Positions 31,738-43,565 of a DNA stretch of 64,000 nucleotides are shown in pieces. Within the stretch, counting starts at the first letter, position 1. Every line of letters begins with the position of its first letter. The position numbers and the translations under genes are program-made. The notes under the pieces were generated by a model. The model did no database searches. It had not been told where the DNA came from and was given only the letters and a program-made list of their open reading frames with translations. Source of the DNA: Nageia nagi (Eukaryota > Pinophyta); the NCBI GenBank assembly GCA_050084985.1, contig JBITNC010000001.1, forward strand, positions 154,256,001-154,320,000, given 5' to 3'.

Positions 31738-32544
31738 TTAAAATTCTTATTAGGTAGTAAGTCAACTTTCATGCCAATCTTGACCTTGCTTTGCAATAAT
31801 TTTGGATAGGATACTCTGTATGACTTTGCTAGAAGATTTGACTTGACCATTACCTTGGAGATAATAAGATGTAGAAAATTTCCTTTCAATATGATATTTA
31901 TTACATAATTTTTTAACTTTATTACATATAAATTATGTACCATTATCCATGAATAGTTTAGAAGGCACACCATATCTAGAAATGATAAACTCAATAAGAA
32001 ATTCAACAATATTACCTTCTTTTGTTGACTTCATGGGGATAGCTTCAACCCATTTTATGAAGCATTTTGTAGCTGTAATGATAAAATTATGGAAATCTCT
32101 TGAAACAAGCTTAATTTTAACAATAAAATCAAGTGCCCAAATTGAAAAAGGCCAAGGAGAAATAATAGAGTGCAATCCATGAAAAGAATAAGGTTGAAGA
32201 TTAGCATTCTTTTGATATTGTTTACATTTCTTAGCATGTAATTCACAATCCTTGAGCATAGTAGGCTAATAATAACCTAGTTTAAGCAATATTTGATAAA
32301 AAAATTTATCATTAAATTTCCCACCACATTCACCATCATGAGCTTGATGAAGGCCCATTTCTTATTCATGCCTCATTAAACATCTAAGAAGAGCACCATC
32401 AAAAGACATTCTATATAACAAATCACCAATGATGATATATTTTGTAGCTAGTGTTTTAAGTCTAATTATAGCACTATGACCCAAGGAAATAGGAAATACT
32501 CCATCTTTAAGATAATCAAATACATATTGATACAATTCACACAC
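31720..32544 (-). pseudogene. Integrase zinc-binding and core domain, copy A (E)
   Basis: Same organisation as copy B: M-C-E-L-Y-Q at 32544, L-L-Y-R-M-S-F-D-G, H-A-K-K-C-K-Q-Y-Q, W-P-F-S-I-W-A-L-D-F-I and F-M-D-N-G-T at 31940. It ends at about 31774 without its C-terminal part and is followed by a new RNase H start. Confidence 0.9.
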
Positions 32545-33750
32545 ATTGATACTAGTATATGCAAAACATTGATCTTCAATAAAATCTTCAACAACATGCT
32601 CATGAGATGGGTTACCTATATTTTTTTATTATGATAATAGTTTATTCATTCTATATCATAATAGGATCAAAGGAAGCAACACTAGCCATAAAATTAGCAT
32701 ACCTATTATTGTCTCTTGTAATGCTATCAATTTCATACTCATCAAAGTTTATGAAAAGAAGTATCACCATTTCATTGTATAGTTACAACTTGGCATCTTT
32801 TGTGTTGTATATGTTGAAAACTTGCTTCATAATTGGTTGAGAATCACCATATATTTTTATCCTTTTAATATTTAGTAGTATTTGCAGCCTTCATACCTAA
32901 AATAAGAGCTTCATATTCTACCATATTGCTAGTGCAATCAAAATGTATATGATAAGACACAAGGATAACATCATCGTGAGGATTGATTAAGATAATTCTT
33001 GACCTTGCTCCTTGAATTCATTTAGAACCATCAAAAAACAAGGTCCATTAGTCATTTTCTATGAAAATAATAAAATATTGAGGATACTTAGGATTTGTAA
33101 CAAAGTGATAATATTGGAATGTAGCTACTATGCTAGGATCATGAATCATTTGGCTATTCACTTCATCTAGAAACTCATATTACATCTTTAATATTTCATT
33201 TATTATATGATTTAAAATGAAATACACTATATACTATCCATTAATAAATTTATGAGTGATAAATACCAAATCCATCTTCTAAACAAGTAGGACTTGGACA
33301 TGAGATATCTAAGAGAATCAACATGAGTTATAACATATTTTATATTTTCCAAGCATGTAATGCCCTAAATTTTTAGTTGAGAAAATAATTTCAAAACATA
33401 TATTTTCTATTAGAGTGTACCTTGTATTATAATAAAGTAAAGTTTTGTTGACATAATAAATTGCTCTTTCCTTGTTGTTATCATATTTTTGAGCTAGCAT
33501 TGCCCCTAATGCACTTAATGCTGTTGAAACATAAGGTAGTAAACTCTTATCTAAATTATAAGGTGATAAAATTAGAGCATTAGTAAGGTACCATTTTATA
33601 TTTTCCAAATCCTTTTGAAAATTTTCATCCAAAATTAATTTCTCATCTTTCTTAAATAAATGACAAAATAGAGAATTCATATCTGCTAGCTGAACAATGA
33701 ATCTTCTAATAGCTTGAACCTTACCTTGAAGGCTTCTCAAATATTTAAAA
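31774..33750 (-). repeat. Pol duplication in E, copy A
   Basis: About 2.0 kb. Upstream (minus strand) unit of the tandem pair; 30 bp separate it from copy B. Confidence 0.92.
32775..33060 (-). pseudogene. Archaeal-type RNase H, copy A (E)
   Basis: Minus strand: W-T-L-F-F-D-G-S-K near 33050-33020, I-L-I-N-P-H-D-D-V, V-S-Y-H-I-H-F-D-C-T and N-M-V-E-Y-E-A-L-I-L-G near 32920. The D in F-D-G and the E in V-E-Y-E are the usual catalytic positions. A stop follows S-K. Confidence 0.82.
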
Positions 33751-33767
33751 CTTGGGATCCACCTCAA
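33318..33767 (-). pseudogene. Native RNase H domain, copy A (E)
   Basis: A 149-residue minus-strand open stretch follows the RT. It carries the connection and the blocks L-G-A-M-L-A-Q, A-I-Y-Y-V-N-K-T and L-G-H-Y-M-L. The catalytic core is similar to copy B. Confidence 0.88.
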
Positions 33768-33779
33768 TACCTCATTTTG

Positions 33780-34300
33780 AAATAATTAATCCAAGCAATT
33801 CACTTTATGAAACTTGAATGCACATTTTTAAGGCTTCAATATCAATTTATATTTTCTCATTCTTTGGAATATCTTTTTCATATCTAAAATGTTACCATCT
33901 TTGGTTCTTAACACTTTCATGGATCATATCATGGAACATACTCACCATTGTTCTTTGATATGTTGCACATGCATTCTTTAAACCAAAAGGTATGACCATC
34001 CAATAAAATGTGCCCCAAAGAGTAATAAAATTTATTTTATGCTGATCCTCTTTATTGATTCTTATTTGATTATAGTTAGAGAAACCATATATGAAAGATA
34101 AAATTTTATGAATTACTATTGAATATACACTCATATCAATATTAGGCAAAGAAAAGGCATCTTTAGGATATGTACCTCGTTGATATCCTTGAAATCTATA
34201 CAACATCTTATTTCACTGTTGGGCTTAGCTTCAAGAACAATACTAAAAATCCATGGAAAATAATCAATAGGTACAATAAAGCTAACAGTAAGATACTTTT
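33780..34300 (-). pseudogene. Reverse transcriptase of E, catalytic box lost
   Basis: The minus-strand open stretch 34206-33892 reads Y-P-K-D-A-F-S-L-P-N-I-D, I-Y-G-F-S-N-Y-N-Q-I, W-G-T-F-Y-W, and I-P-F-G-L-K-N-A-C-A-T-Y-Q-R-T-M. It then ends H-E-S-V-K-N, where the family has the Y-V-D-D box; that segment seems deleted. The thumb continues in another frame to 33780. Without Y-V-D-D no polymerase activity is possible. Confidence 0.88.
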
Positions 34301-34502
34301 CATTTTTTTTTTTTAATTGGAAGAGCTACATTATGATTCATTTTTCTAGGCTTTTGTTGGACATGTTTAAAATTTTCACTGACAACTAGACTATAAGTGA
34401 AAAAATTGGGATCAAAACCAAGAAATCATAATAAGACCAAGAAAAGACATTAAGAAATTATGTTAATAGTAGGTGATACCTTTCCCTTTCTTTCAAGTTT
34501 AA

Positions 34503-34697
34503 TCAAGCTCCTATTTTAATCAACTTTGGGTCATTTTGGGTACCAATTTTTACTTCTACTATTTCTTCACTAAGATAGGATATTTCATCATTAAGTTGGG
34601 GAGGCATAGATAATACCACTACTCCTCCATCCAAACTTAGATGAATATACACATAAAATGAGGTGATGGCTTTGGGATACCAACAATGTTGCTCCAT
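34503..34697 (-). pseudogene. Linker before RT of E
   Basis: The 64-residue minus-strand stretch ends V-K-I-G-T-Q-N-D-P-K-L-I-K-I-G, a segment commonly found ahead of RT in Tat-group pol. The rest of the linker is decayed. Confidence 0.6.
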
Positions 34698-35089
34698 TGA
34701 GGAAGGGGATGAATGACATTTTAAAGTTCAACAACCTAGACCTAGGACTGACTCAATAAAAAAATTAATCAAAGTAAAGAAACATATAAAGAATTTAACT
34801 TGAAGTAAAGAAACCTCCTCATAAAAATAGGCCTTATATTGCATGAACCAAGCTATGAGTCTCTTTTTACTAGATTTGGGGAACTCACCTCATGCCCCCA
34901 GTATCTCAAGAATAGAATCTTCATTTTGGAAAATGTACACTCAAATTGGAGCAATATGGGGTAAGAATGGATCTATATAGTAAACCTATAATTTCTCCAT
35001 GGGCCCATGCATCATACCACAATGCAACCACTCATTGAAGATATATTTAGTTTTATTCTAATCATTATTGTTGATATGCTTGATGGTTG

Positions 35090-35260
35090 GAGTTTATGAG
35101 GATGTCCTAGGTGTGGACTCATCAAATACAATGCCCATTATTCTCTTGTGTTGACCTTCATTTGGAATAAGCTCTATAATACCCTACTCATTCTTACCTA
35201 ATCCTTTTCCATCATATTTATATTTATGGATGTATTAGTTAGCGAAAGCAAAATTTATAC
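35090..35260 (-). pseudogene. G-patch-like box of E
   Basis: On the minus strand the frame reads Y-D-G-K-G-L-G-K-N-E, then a stop for Gln and G-I-I-E-L-I. The G-K-G-L-G-K-N-x-Q-G pattern is a G-patch, an RNA-binding motif seen between protease and RT in several plant gypsy elements. The flanking sequence is too decayed for a wider call. Confidence 0.6.
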
Positions 35261-36250
35261 TATTGAAATGCATACTTACTTGAGTTGGTAAAGTAGTATC
35301 TTCAAATTTTGATGCACTTTTTTCCTCATGTTCCTCATACAACACATTCACATCCTCAATAATTATTTTTCCTTCTTAGGAATGGAGTGATAGCATTTGG
35401 TTTCATCCTCATCCAAGAAATAAAATTGGGTTCCATGAATAGAAAAGGGTCATCCAAGCTCTCTAAAGTTCTCCCATATGTCAATCAATAGGATTTTGTA
35501 TGTACTCAGAATTACCTCTTATGAACTGATGTCATTGATAGGTGTTGGTGTGTGCTCCTCACATTCAAACAAATCATTATGGATCCAAAACCTCTAAACT
35601 ACTTGATATACATATGTAGGATTATCTTATGCATGAATAGTAACCTACTTACCTTTGTGCATAAATTTAATTGACTAATACAATATACAAAGTATATGGA
35701 AATTTCACTTAATTGATATGCATGAAATAAGCTTATGGACCCATGATATGCCAATCAATAAAGTATATGGAAATTTCACTTAATAATATAAACTTTTTGA
35801 TGAATAATTTAACCTCCTCCTTCAGTAAGCATAGTGACATATCCAATTCATTACCTTTTTAGAATTATCAAACCCTTTCATGCTAGTTATAGTTCTCTTC
35901 ATTTTTGCATAAATGGAAGGAAAGTATTTTTGTAATAAATCAATCAAACAAAAATTTATCAATCAATGCTTTTTTATCAGGAACACCATCAACATTAATA
36001 CAAATATATATTTCTAAATTTGTTTCTATTAAATCTTCACTAGGTAATTCATTATCATGAAAGTAAAGCATGTTACAAACTAGATATGTATCAAGATTAG
36101 TAATAATTATATAAATTTAGTAACATGAATATCCATGTCAATTTCAATCTTCTTAAGTATATCAAATAAAGCATCTCTATGTTCAATAGATAATTGAAAA
36201 AGTTTGAAAATACTTATGTTTGCATGAGTTACCTTTAGTTTCTCAAGGAT
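35261..36250 (-). other. Decayed gag-pol linker / protease region of E
   Basis: This interval should hold the protease. I could not find a clear D-S/T-G box. Many stops and frameshifts are present. Confidence 0.4.
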
Positions 36251-37500
36251 TTATTGCATACCAAAATTAGAAATGACTTCCATTCTATTGGAACTAGCTG
36301 TATTGACATGACCTTTAGGTCTTCCTCTCTTAATGATGCAACATAGTTCATGGTTGAATATGAAATTCACTATGAGTGGTTTAGCTTCTTCTGAGTCAAT
36401 TACATGGGCCTCATATTGTATCTTTCTATCATTTGATAATTTTTGCAATTGTTTCCTTAGGATCATGCAAGCATTAATTTTATGACATTTAACCTTATGT
36501 TATTCACAAAATTCTACCTCATTGCACCAACTAGGTTTATCATCATGGGGACCTAGTTCTTATTTTGGATCAAGTTTTAGAAATCCCTTTTGTAAATAAT
36601 CTTTGAATATAATGGCATGAGATATAGGTAATCTATTATTCTTTCCTGATATTTTACTTTCCTTAATTATTTTATTATTCTTTAGATGGAGGTTCTTCTA
36701 TGGAATGGACCTCTTTATCTTCTTTTTTCTAATATCTTCCTCCTTTTGTCTCCTTATAAGTATTCTTGTGTTTTAAATCACCCATATCAACTAAGTAGTT
36801 CTCCTTTTGGGTAAGCCTATGCATAATTTTTGTAAATTGTAGTGTCATGTAATCTAAATCTATGAATTTTAATTTATGATGTAATATGAGATTCATATTA
36901 TGATTTAGGAATTATGCTCCATATCTTTTGAAATATTTGTGTAAAGTTATCAAATATTTTATTTGGAGCTTGGATAGCACTAACTAAATATAAAACTATC
37001 ATTTTTCTAGGTGCATGATATTTGAAATAGATATTAAATTTTGAAATAAGTGGTCCTTAAAAATTAATGGATTTAGCAGGTAAAGAGAAGTACTAATTGA
37101 GTGCATCACCTTTGAATTTATTAGTAAAGTATTTAGCCATAAAATTATCATTCATTTTAAATTTCAATTTGAACTTCATTTCAAAAGCCTTGATATGATC
37201 CATAGGATCTCCTTCACCATTATATGAATTGAATATAGGTTCCATTTTTAGATTTGATGCCCTAGCATTACAAATTTCATCACAAAATAGATTTGAATCC
37301 CTAGAAATAGTAGTAGTAGCAATGGATTGATTATTACCCCCAATGTTGGAGCCTTCACTTCTATCCTCATTTCCATAAAGTAGCTTTTTTAGATTAGCTT
37401 TGGTTGCCTCATCAAAGCTATTGACCATGGAAAGAAACTTAGCTAGTTTCATTTCTAAAATACTTGAAATGCAATATTAGTATTATATAAAAACCTTAGG
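36251..37500 (-). pseudogene. Gag of E with zinc knuckle
   Basis: The minus-strand frame begins M-K-L-A-K-F-L-S-M at 37452. The capsid core has Y-N-G-E-G-D-P-M-D-H-I-K-A-F and F-K-G-D-A-L-N (37240-37090). After several stops, a zinc-knuckle-like block (C-E, stop, H-K-V-K-C-H-K-I-N-A-C) precedes M-I-L-R-K-Q-L-Q-K-L at 36466; the Gly before the second His has become Cys. The family pattern is C-x2-H-x3-G-H-x4-C. Confidence 0.88.
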
Positions 37501-37544
37501 GTTTTTGGTGAAATTAGTGAAGGATAAAATAATATGTTAAAAAT

Positions 37545-37561
37545 AAGTCATGTTCACCAAT
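37545..37561 (-). other. Primer-binding-like site of E
   Basis: Minus strand ATTGGTGAACATGACTT follows the 5' LTR. It is the same type as in N1 and N2. Confidence 0.6.
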
Positions 37562-38276
37562 TGTTATATCCAAAATAATAATAATTAGGATTATTTTCAA
37601 CATATTCAATGTAACCAATAAATCATGAAATAGCAATAAATGATGATATGAAATATAATAATAACTTAATTAACCTTGACCTATCGAACTAGATTTACAA
37701 AAGATGCAAACTTATACATTATCTACCATAATAAATGAAGGTGATAACTAATCAAAAGAGGATAAACGATGAGCTTCCCCAAATAATGAAGCCATAAATA
37801 CAACTTTAACCTAGCTCTAATGCTAGGTTCCTAGTGATGTTTCCCTTTCACCTTTCCATATTACCTTTCGCTTTCACTTGATTTCATCACCTCACCTTCG
37901 ATGCTCAAAATATCGCATGCAAATGGATGGAAAATATCATAGGAATGCAACCTCAGAGTATAACAAAATTCAAATATGATAGGTGATGTTAAGAAATATT
38001 AATTAAGAATGACACAAGTATATTTCCACTTATGAAGGATTTAGGATCATATCATAATTGCTTATGCACAACCCATGCACCTTTATAGGTAATAGGTATA
38101 GTGTTAAGGCTCCTCCTTAGGCTTATTATGATGTTGGGCCAACTTGTTATCATAAAACATAAAGGCAAATGAGATTGCACAATTATAAGAGCATTTGTTT
38201 AATAAAATAAATAAATAATTTTGAATGCCTAAAAGGGTATTTTAATTAAATTAAAATTCTTTTTTAGGTGTCAACA
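37562..38276 (-). repeat. 5' LTR of E (715 bp)
   Basis: Minus strand TGTTGACACC to GATATAACA. TATA-like CTATAAAGGTGC near 38080-38093. It differs from the 3' LTR at many scattered sites, so the insertion is old but younger than G. Confidence 0.95.
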
Positions 38277-38281
38277 CCCTT

Positions 38282-38960
38282 CAATACAGTTTGCACATTT
38301 CTCAAACTAGTTTTTACATTCCTTTACTAATGTATTTTGGAGTAATTTTATTAGAGATCTTGTCAGATTTCTAAAATCACTTAGGTTGAATCAAACTAAT
38401 AGGTTTTTAGTGAATTTCCCTAAGAAGGAATATTATTTTCCTTTTTGAACCATTGGTACCATTGGATGGCTTCCTACTCTAGATAAAATGAGATGATATT
38501 GATATTTTGGACCTCAAGAATATGGTTCAAAGGTAATTAATGTTCTCACCTATAAATCTAACTAGTGGGGATCTTCACCATCAAATTTTGAAAAGTCTAA
38601 CTTGGTCATCCTTAAGAGAATGAATGTTTGTTGATGACCCTAGTGTATTTAGCATGGTTATCCTATTAAATATTAAGAAACTAAATTGATGGTGTGCCCA
38701 TATTTATTTCTTGTTGAATGAGTTTCATATTCTTTATCAAAGCATTATATTTGGCATCCATTTTTGCTAGTATTTACAAGACATTATGAAGGGTATTTTT
38801 GAGGTCAACTTCACTCCACATATCACCAATCTAGTTAATCTCATAAAATAATTTATCAAAGTCTTGATATATTTCATCAACCATATAGAAAATTATCAAA
38901 GACGATTACATATCAAATTAAAAATGTATATGGATATTTTATATCAAAATTATTAGCATG
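38282..38960 (-). pseudogene. Gag N-terminal part of G
   Basis: Minus strand: M-D-A-K-Y-N-A-L-I near 38760, L-D-F-S-K-F-D-G-E-D-P near 38590, and L-V-K-E-C-K-N with F-E-K-C-A-N-C-I-E-G at the E junction. The L-D-F-P-K-F-D-G-E-D-P block is characteristic of plant chromovirus gag. It is continued at 27653. Confidence 0.85.
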
Positions 38961-39773
38961 AAAAAATAAGCATAATGTGCTAGGTCTACTAAAGAATGTC
39001 ATATTTTGAAATTTTTGAGTTAAGAAGATATCGATCTTTGAAGTTTTTAATAAATTTAGAAATTCCTATTTTTGGTACTTGAATAGAGGGTTCGAAAATA
39101 GGAAGGGTTTCATAAAACTAGTGGATCAAACATAATCTAAAACCTAATTTAGAGTAAAAAATTAGATGAAAGATACAACCCAATGTAAATGAAATGGAGC
39201 AACTCAAAAAGGTATCACAATATGGTTTCAAAATTTGACACAAATTCATGGAAATATTTTGTGAGAGTTTCATTAAGAAAATGGATAAATTTATGGTTTT
39301 AACTCATTTTAACTTCACCAAAAATAAATTCTAATCTTGAAATCCACCTATAGGTAGCCAAAATTTAAGCTTTAATAGAAGTTATTAGGAACCTAGAATA
39401 TCCAAAAATAGATTTTAACCAAAATAGAAACCAAATATGGAATATCAATAGATTTGTAATGCAAGAGAACATATAAATCAAACAATATAATTTAGAATGA
39501 TAAAAAGATAGTAGAATAGGATAACTTTACTAAATATAGAAATATAAATTATAGGCCACTTCAAGGGGGCTCCCTCTTTACAAATCAAAAGATAAATATA
39601 TTTTTCAACATGATATCTCTACCCATATTATACATATTTATATTCATGTTATCCTAACCCTATTTGGTAGTTCATTACAAAATGGTGATTCATCTCACAA
39701 AAGTATGATGGTTCACATCACAAGTTCATATAAGTCAATAATTAAATAAAATACTAACATAAGTAAATATTAG
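38961..39773 (-). other. Non-coding DNA upstream of G gag (leader or LTR)
   Basis: No coding similarity. By position it should be the leader and part of the 5' LTR of G, cut by family X at 39774. I found no clear primer-binding site. Confidence 0.35.
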
Positions 39774-40901
39774 TGTATATCCATACATATTTTTGGAGAT
39801 ATAAGAAGAGTTTGGTATGGGTATGCCCTTTTTTCATCCTTTACTATTGTTGGAATAAGTTATACTTTGTCAATTTTAGACATTTTTTGATATTTAATTT
39901 TGGTGAAGATTCGGTAGTATTGGTGTCAACATTTTTTATGAGAATGGTGGTAGAATTAATTAGTACTAAGACTTAGGCAAATTTTGAGTATTTCTCATAG
40001 TGTTCAATTTTGATGGAGGTTCGATAATTTTATGATGTATGAACTTCATCAGAATAGTGATAAATTCATTATAGTATTATACTTAGCCATTTTCTTATGT
40101 TTTTATAGAATATTTGATAATAAAGGAGATCTAGCATAGCAAAGAAGATAGGTTTCTATTGGAGTAATAGAAAAATTATACAAGGCTTTTTCTACCATTC
40201 TAGCCCTACCAGAGGTGGTTTAATCAAGTACCAAGGAGTCTCTTAACTACACCAACCACCATAGATATTCCAAATTTGAAGATTCAAGTTTTGGTCATCC
40301 ATATCTAAGTGTGGCAGAAGAAGTCCATTGAAATAAGTCATTTTGTTCAATATTTGATTCTAATAGGTCCATTAGAATGCAAATACCTATAGATAGTGTT
40401 GAAACCTTGGTAAAATGCATTTTCATTCCAAGAAGGTAATTTCAACTTCCAGATTAAAGATACAAGTTCTAAACAAGTTGAAGAGTGTTACTACACATGG
40501 AAGATTTCTTTAGATATTTATAGATTATAATCCAAGTTGTAAATCCAATTAGAGATCAAATCTAACCTATTATAAATATCTCATTAGTTAGTTACATATA
40601 TTTTATCTATTAGAGTTTGTTAAAAGTTACTTTGAAGATAGTTTACAAAGTAAAACTATAAATATTACCTTTATTGTAAGAGAAGGGATCATATATAGTA
40701 GATATTACCCTTATTTTGTGCTTGCATTAATGTTAATAGAATATAATTTACTTTTTGATCTCATAATTATAGTCTATTTATCACTATTCATCAATCATTA
40801 TGTTATATGCTTGTTGTACTTCATGGATTGTGAGAGGTTATCAATAGTTAATCCACATTTGCAAAGTGCTTATCGATTATTATTACTTGGAGTGTCATGC
40901 A
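39774..40901 (+). repeat. 5' LTR of family X (about 1.13 kb)
   Basis: The start TGTATATCC is fixed by comparison with 4451 on the minus strand. The end (GTCATGCA at 40901) is approximate and chosen because TTTGGTGGTTACA, a possible primer-binding site, follows. Confidence 0.7.
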
Positions 40902-41329
40902 TTATTTGGTGGTTACAAAATCAAAGCATTTGACCAACTTGAATTTTGCTATAATGGATGCCCATCCTAGTTTGAATTTTTATATTTTCTAACTTGCACT
41001 TACTAACCTAGATTCTTATATTTGCTTTAGTCTTGCAATTTGCTTTCTATAATCCTTTACTTTTGGAAAATCCAGTTCAATCCCAATAGGAATGAGCCTT
41101 GTTTTGAGATAGATTTATAGCAATATAAATCACATCATTAAAATTATAGCTATGAGTTTGATACATGAGCATGTGTACAAATTACATAATATTAGTCAAT
41201 AGTATTGTAATTATTTTTAGCACACTCGATTGGACAATCTCCTACCCAATACTAAATTTGAACCAATTCTTTCTTGTAAATTTTGAACCTAGATATTCCT
41301 TTAAGTCTTACTTCTTTTAGTTTTGTTGA
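40902..41329 (+). other. Leader of the family X element
   Basis: Non-coding, between LTR and gag. TTTGGTGGTTACA at about 40905-40917 may be a decayed primer-binding site. Confidence 0.4.
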
Positions 41330-42720
41330 TTATGAGAACAATGTCACAAACTAGGAAAGTAAAATTTTTTTGTATTACTGAAGGTTCTTAGAGATCTTTT
41401 GAAACTCCAATTAGGAAATCCAAATCTCTTACAGATCTTACTCATATTTTGACTCATACTACATTAAATTATATTCCACCTTTTAACCAAAGGAATATAG
41501 TCAATCCACTTCTTTAGATGGCTCAACCTCTTGCTACAACTCTTTTTTATCCATAATGGAATTCTTTTAGAGCTTTCCAAATTGTAAATCCCCATGAGAT
41601 TATAGTGCAAGATATTAAAGATTTATAGAATTGATATGGTTATAGAAAGAATACTTATGAACATTATCAAGATATTACATAAATGAAAAAGCAACATAAA
41701 ATAGTCTATGAAGATGTGATGTTTAGATTATTTTTCATGTCTCTCTTCAGCAAGGTTTTGGATTGGTATAGAACACTTTTGGTCAATTCCATTACTACAA
41801 GGGCTCAACTTGTTGAACTACATATTCTTGAATTTAATAAGGTTGGTGATCATTACTCATTACAATCATATTTTAATGTTATTCAAAGATATCCTATAGA
41901 GAATATTTTTTATTTTAACCTAAGATTTACAAAATCTTAAGCTAGAGTGCCTTTACATGTGAGGCCACATCCTTCTATGGCTTTGATATTCTATCTTAGA
42001 GCATTCACTCTTGATGTAGCCTCTAGGATTCAAATGAATAGACCACAATAATTTTTTGAATATTTACAAGGCTTATTTATAAGCTAAAGCTTCACTTATT
42101 TTAGTAAAAAAGCTTCCTATTATAATATTTATACCTCATATATTTGCACCATCTTCCTCCATGCAACCATCAATAAAACATTATCCTCCTCTGTCTATGA
42201 CTAAAACTCCTTAATTACCATATTTGTAGCTTCTAAAATTGAAACCTCTACTTGCTTTGCTTTCTCTGCAATCATAGCTTGCCTTACCAACACCTTTTCT
42301 ACAATTAACACTTCCTACACCTACTTCTACTAGAAAACCTATAGCAAGAAAATGCCAATTAGATGAAGATTGCTAAATTGGAAACTCTAGTAAGAAATTT
42401 GTCTAAGCAAAGGATATTTGAATAAATGGAAACTCAAAGATAAGGTTATTATGATCGAAGAGAAGATAGAAGAAAATATAGGTATCTCTTTCCTACAAGA
42501 AATCAACAATAATCATAACAAAGGGATCTCCCCAAGATAGATAGATTTTATATGTCTCCAAAGGCATATATTCCTCCTTCTAATCAAGATTAGTGTAGAT
42601 CTTGTAATGAACTACATATCCAAAACTCTTTTCTTATTTACCAACACCAAATGAGGTGGCAACAAATGATGTAGTCAACATTGACTACTATGTGGGTGAA
42701 GAAGCATCATGAGTAAATAT
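41330..42720 (+). pseudogene. Gag remnant of family X
   Basis: Plus strand from about 41341: S-Q-T-R-K-V-K-F near the start, then a Pro/Gln-rich stretch, and a capsid-like core in the open piece 41683-41940 (F-M-S-L-F-S-K-V-L-D-W-Y, then L-E-F-N-K-V-G-D-H-Y). Near 42595-42640 C-R-S-C-N-E-L-H-I-Q-N resembles a zinc knuckle, C-x2-C-x3-H, with its last Cys lost. Stops are frequent. Confidence 0.7.
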
Positions 42721-43229
42721 TATGATTATATCAAAACCTTATAACAAAGCAATTAAAATTAGGTCTATAATCAAATAATTTAAAACCCCATAGGAAGATA
42801 CAATCTCTCCCAATCATTCCCACTTAAACACTACCTACTTCTTACTCTAAGTTACCATCTATGAGGCCTATTAGTGAATCTATGGCTACAAATAAGGTTT
42901 TTCTATAAAAATAAGTTCTAAGAAAATAACCAATTTCTTAGCCTCTTGCTTCTTCAAAAAATCAATAAAGGGAGAAAGTAACTAAAAGGTTCAAATTCTC
43001 ATCTCTAATGAGAGCTCAGAGAGAACAAGAAACTCAATAATATAAAGGAAAATATCCAAAAGAGAGTTTTTCTTTCATTTTTCCATACAATATTATGGAT
43101 TAATTGAAGAAGATACCATCAAGAGCATCAATATTTTATGCCTTGCATATAACTAGAAAAATTGACCTATTGAAGGCAACATTATTGATATAAATTGAAG
43201 GAGATGATAGCTAGAATTACAATCTAGAT

Positions 43230-43565
43230 GCAACTATCAAATTTCTAGATATGGGTAAAAATAGACCTCCTTTTTAGATTAACCTTAAATTAAAAGGATA
43301 AATTTTCCATAATTTCATGATAGATTCAGGGGAAGCCATGACACTTTTTCCTAAACAAGTATCTGATGTTGTTGGATTTACCAACACTAGAGATTCCCTT
43401 GGAATTCTCTAGTTGGATAGAATAAATATCAAAATCCTTGGTGTAGTTAAAAAAATTTCAATGAAGCTTCATAAGTGTCTAAGATTTTTAGTCATCCAAG
43501 ATATCATAGTTGTAGACCTTTCCATTATGTTTGGTTTGTGCTTATCAAAATAATTTGCATTCAAA
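43230..43565 (+). pseudogene. Aspartic protease remnant of family X
   Basis: The box M-I-D-S-G-E-A-M-T-L-F-P at about 43320-43355 is the retroviral-type protease active site (family D-S-G-A). It is followed by a Leu/Ile-rich stretch ending I-M-F-G-L. Here D-S-G is intact. It would release gag and pol proteins. Confidence 0.8.

Larger units (their letters stand above)
29741..31743 (-). repeat. Pol duplication in E, copy B
   Basis: About 2.0 kb, matching 31774-33750 at high identity. Corresponding points lie 2,033 bp apart at the left end and 2,007 bp at the right, the difference coming from a small deletion in copy A near 33276. It runs from RNase H to the integrase core. Confidence 0.92.
27654..38276 (-). 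mobile_element. E: complete Tat-group Ty3/gypsy element with duplicated pol part
   Basis: LTRs at 27654-28373 (3') and 37562-38276 (5') flank a minus-strand gag-pol. The TSD CCCTT (27649-27653, 38277-38281) is perfect. Order: primer-binding site, gag with zinc knuckle, G-patch-like box, RT, RNase H, archaeal-type RNase H, integrase, then a second copy of RNase H, archaeal-type RNase H and integrase, non-coding 3' region, polypurine tract. Dual RNase H places it in the Tat group. It sits in the gag of G. Stops and a damaged RT box make the copy inactive. Confidence 0.95.
13791..39773 (-). mobile_element. G: old minus-strand gypsy element split by T, N2 and E
   Basis: Minus-strand pieces at 38960-38282 (gag), 27653-26253 (gag end, protease, RT start), 17415-16812 (RT end) and 14455-14121 (RNase H) read as one chromovirus-like gag-pol in order. 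The breaks fall exactly at the ends of E, N2 and T. Joining across each break with one copy of the TSD keeps the reading phase: gag N-C-I-E-G-L-D-E, RT V-M-P-F-S-L-T-N, and RNase H S-K-A-L-Y-W-E-F. Integrase and both LTRs were not found, so outer limits are approximate. Heavy decay makes G the oldest layer here. Confidence 0.88.
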
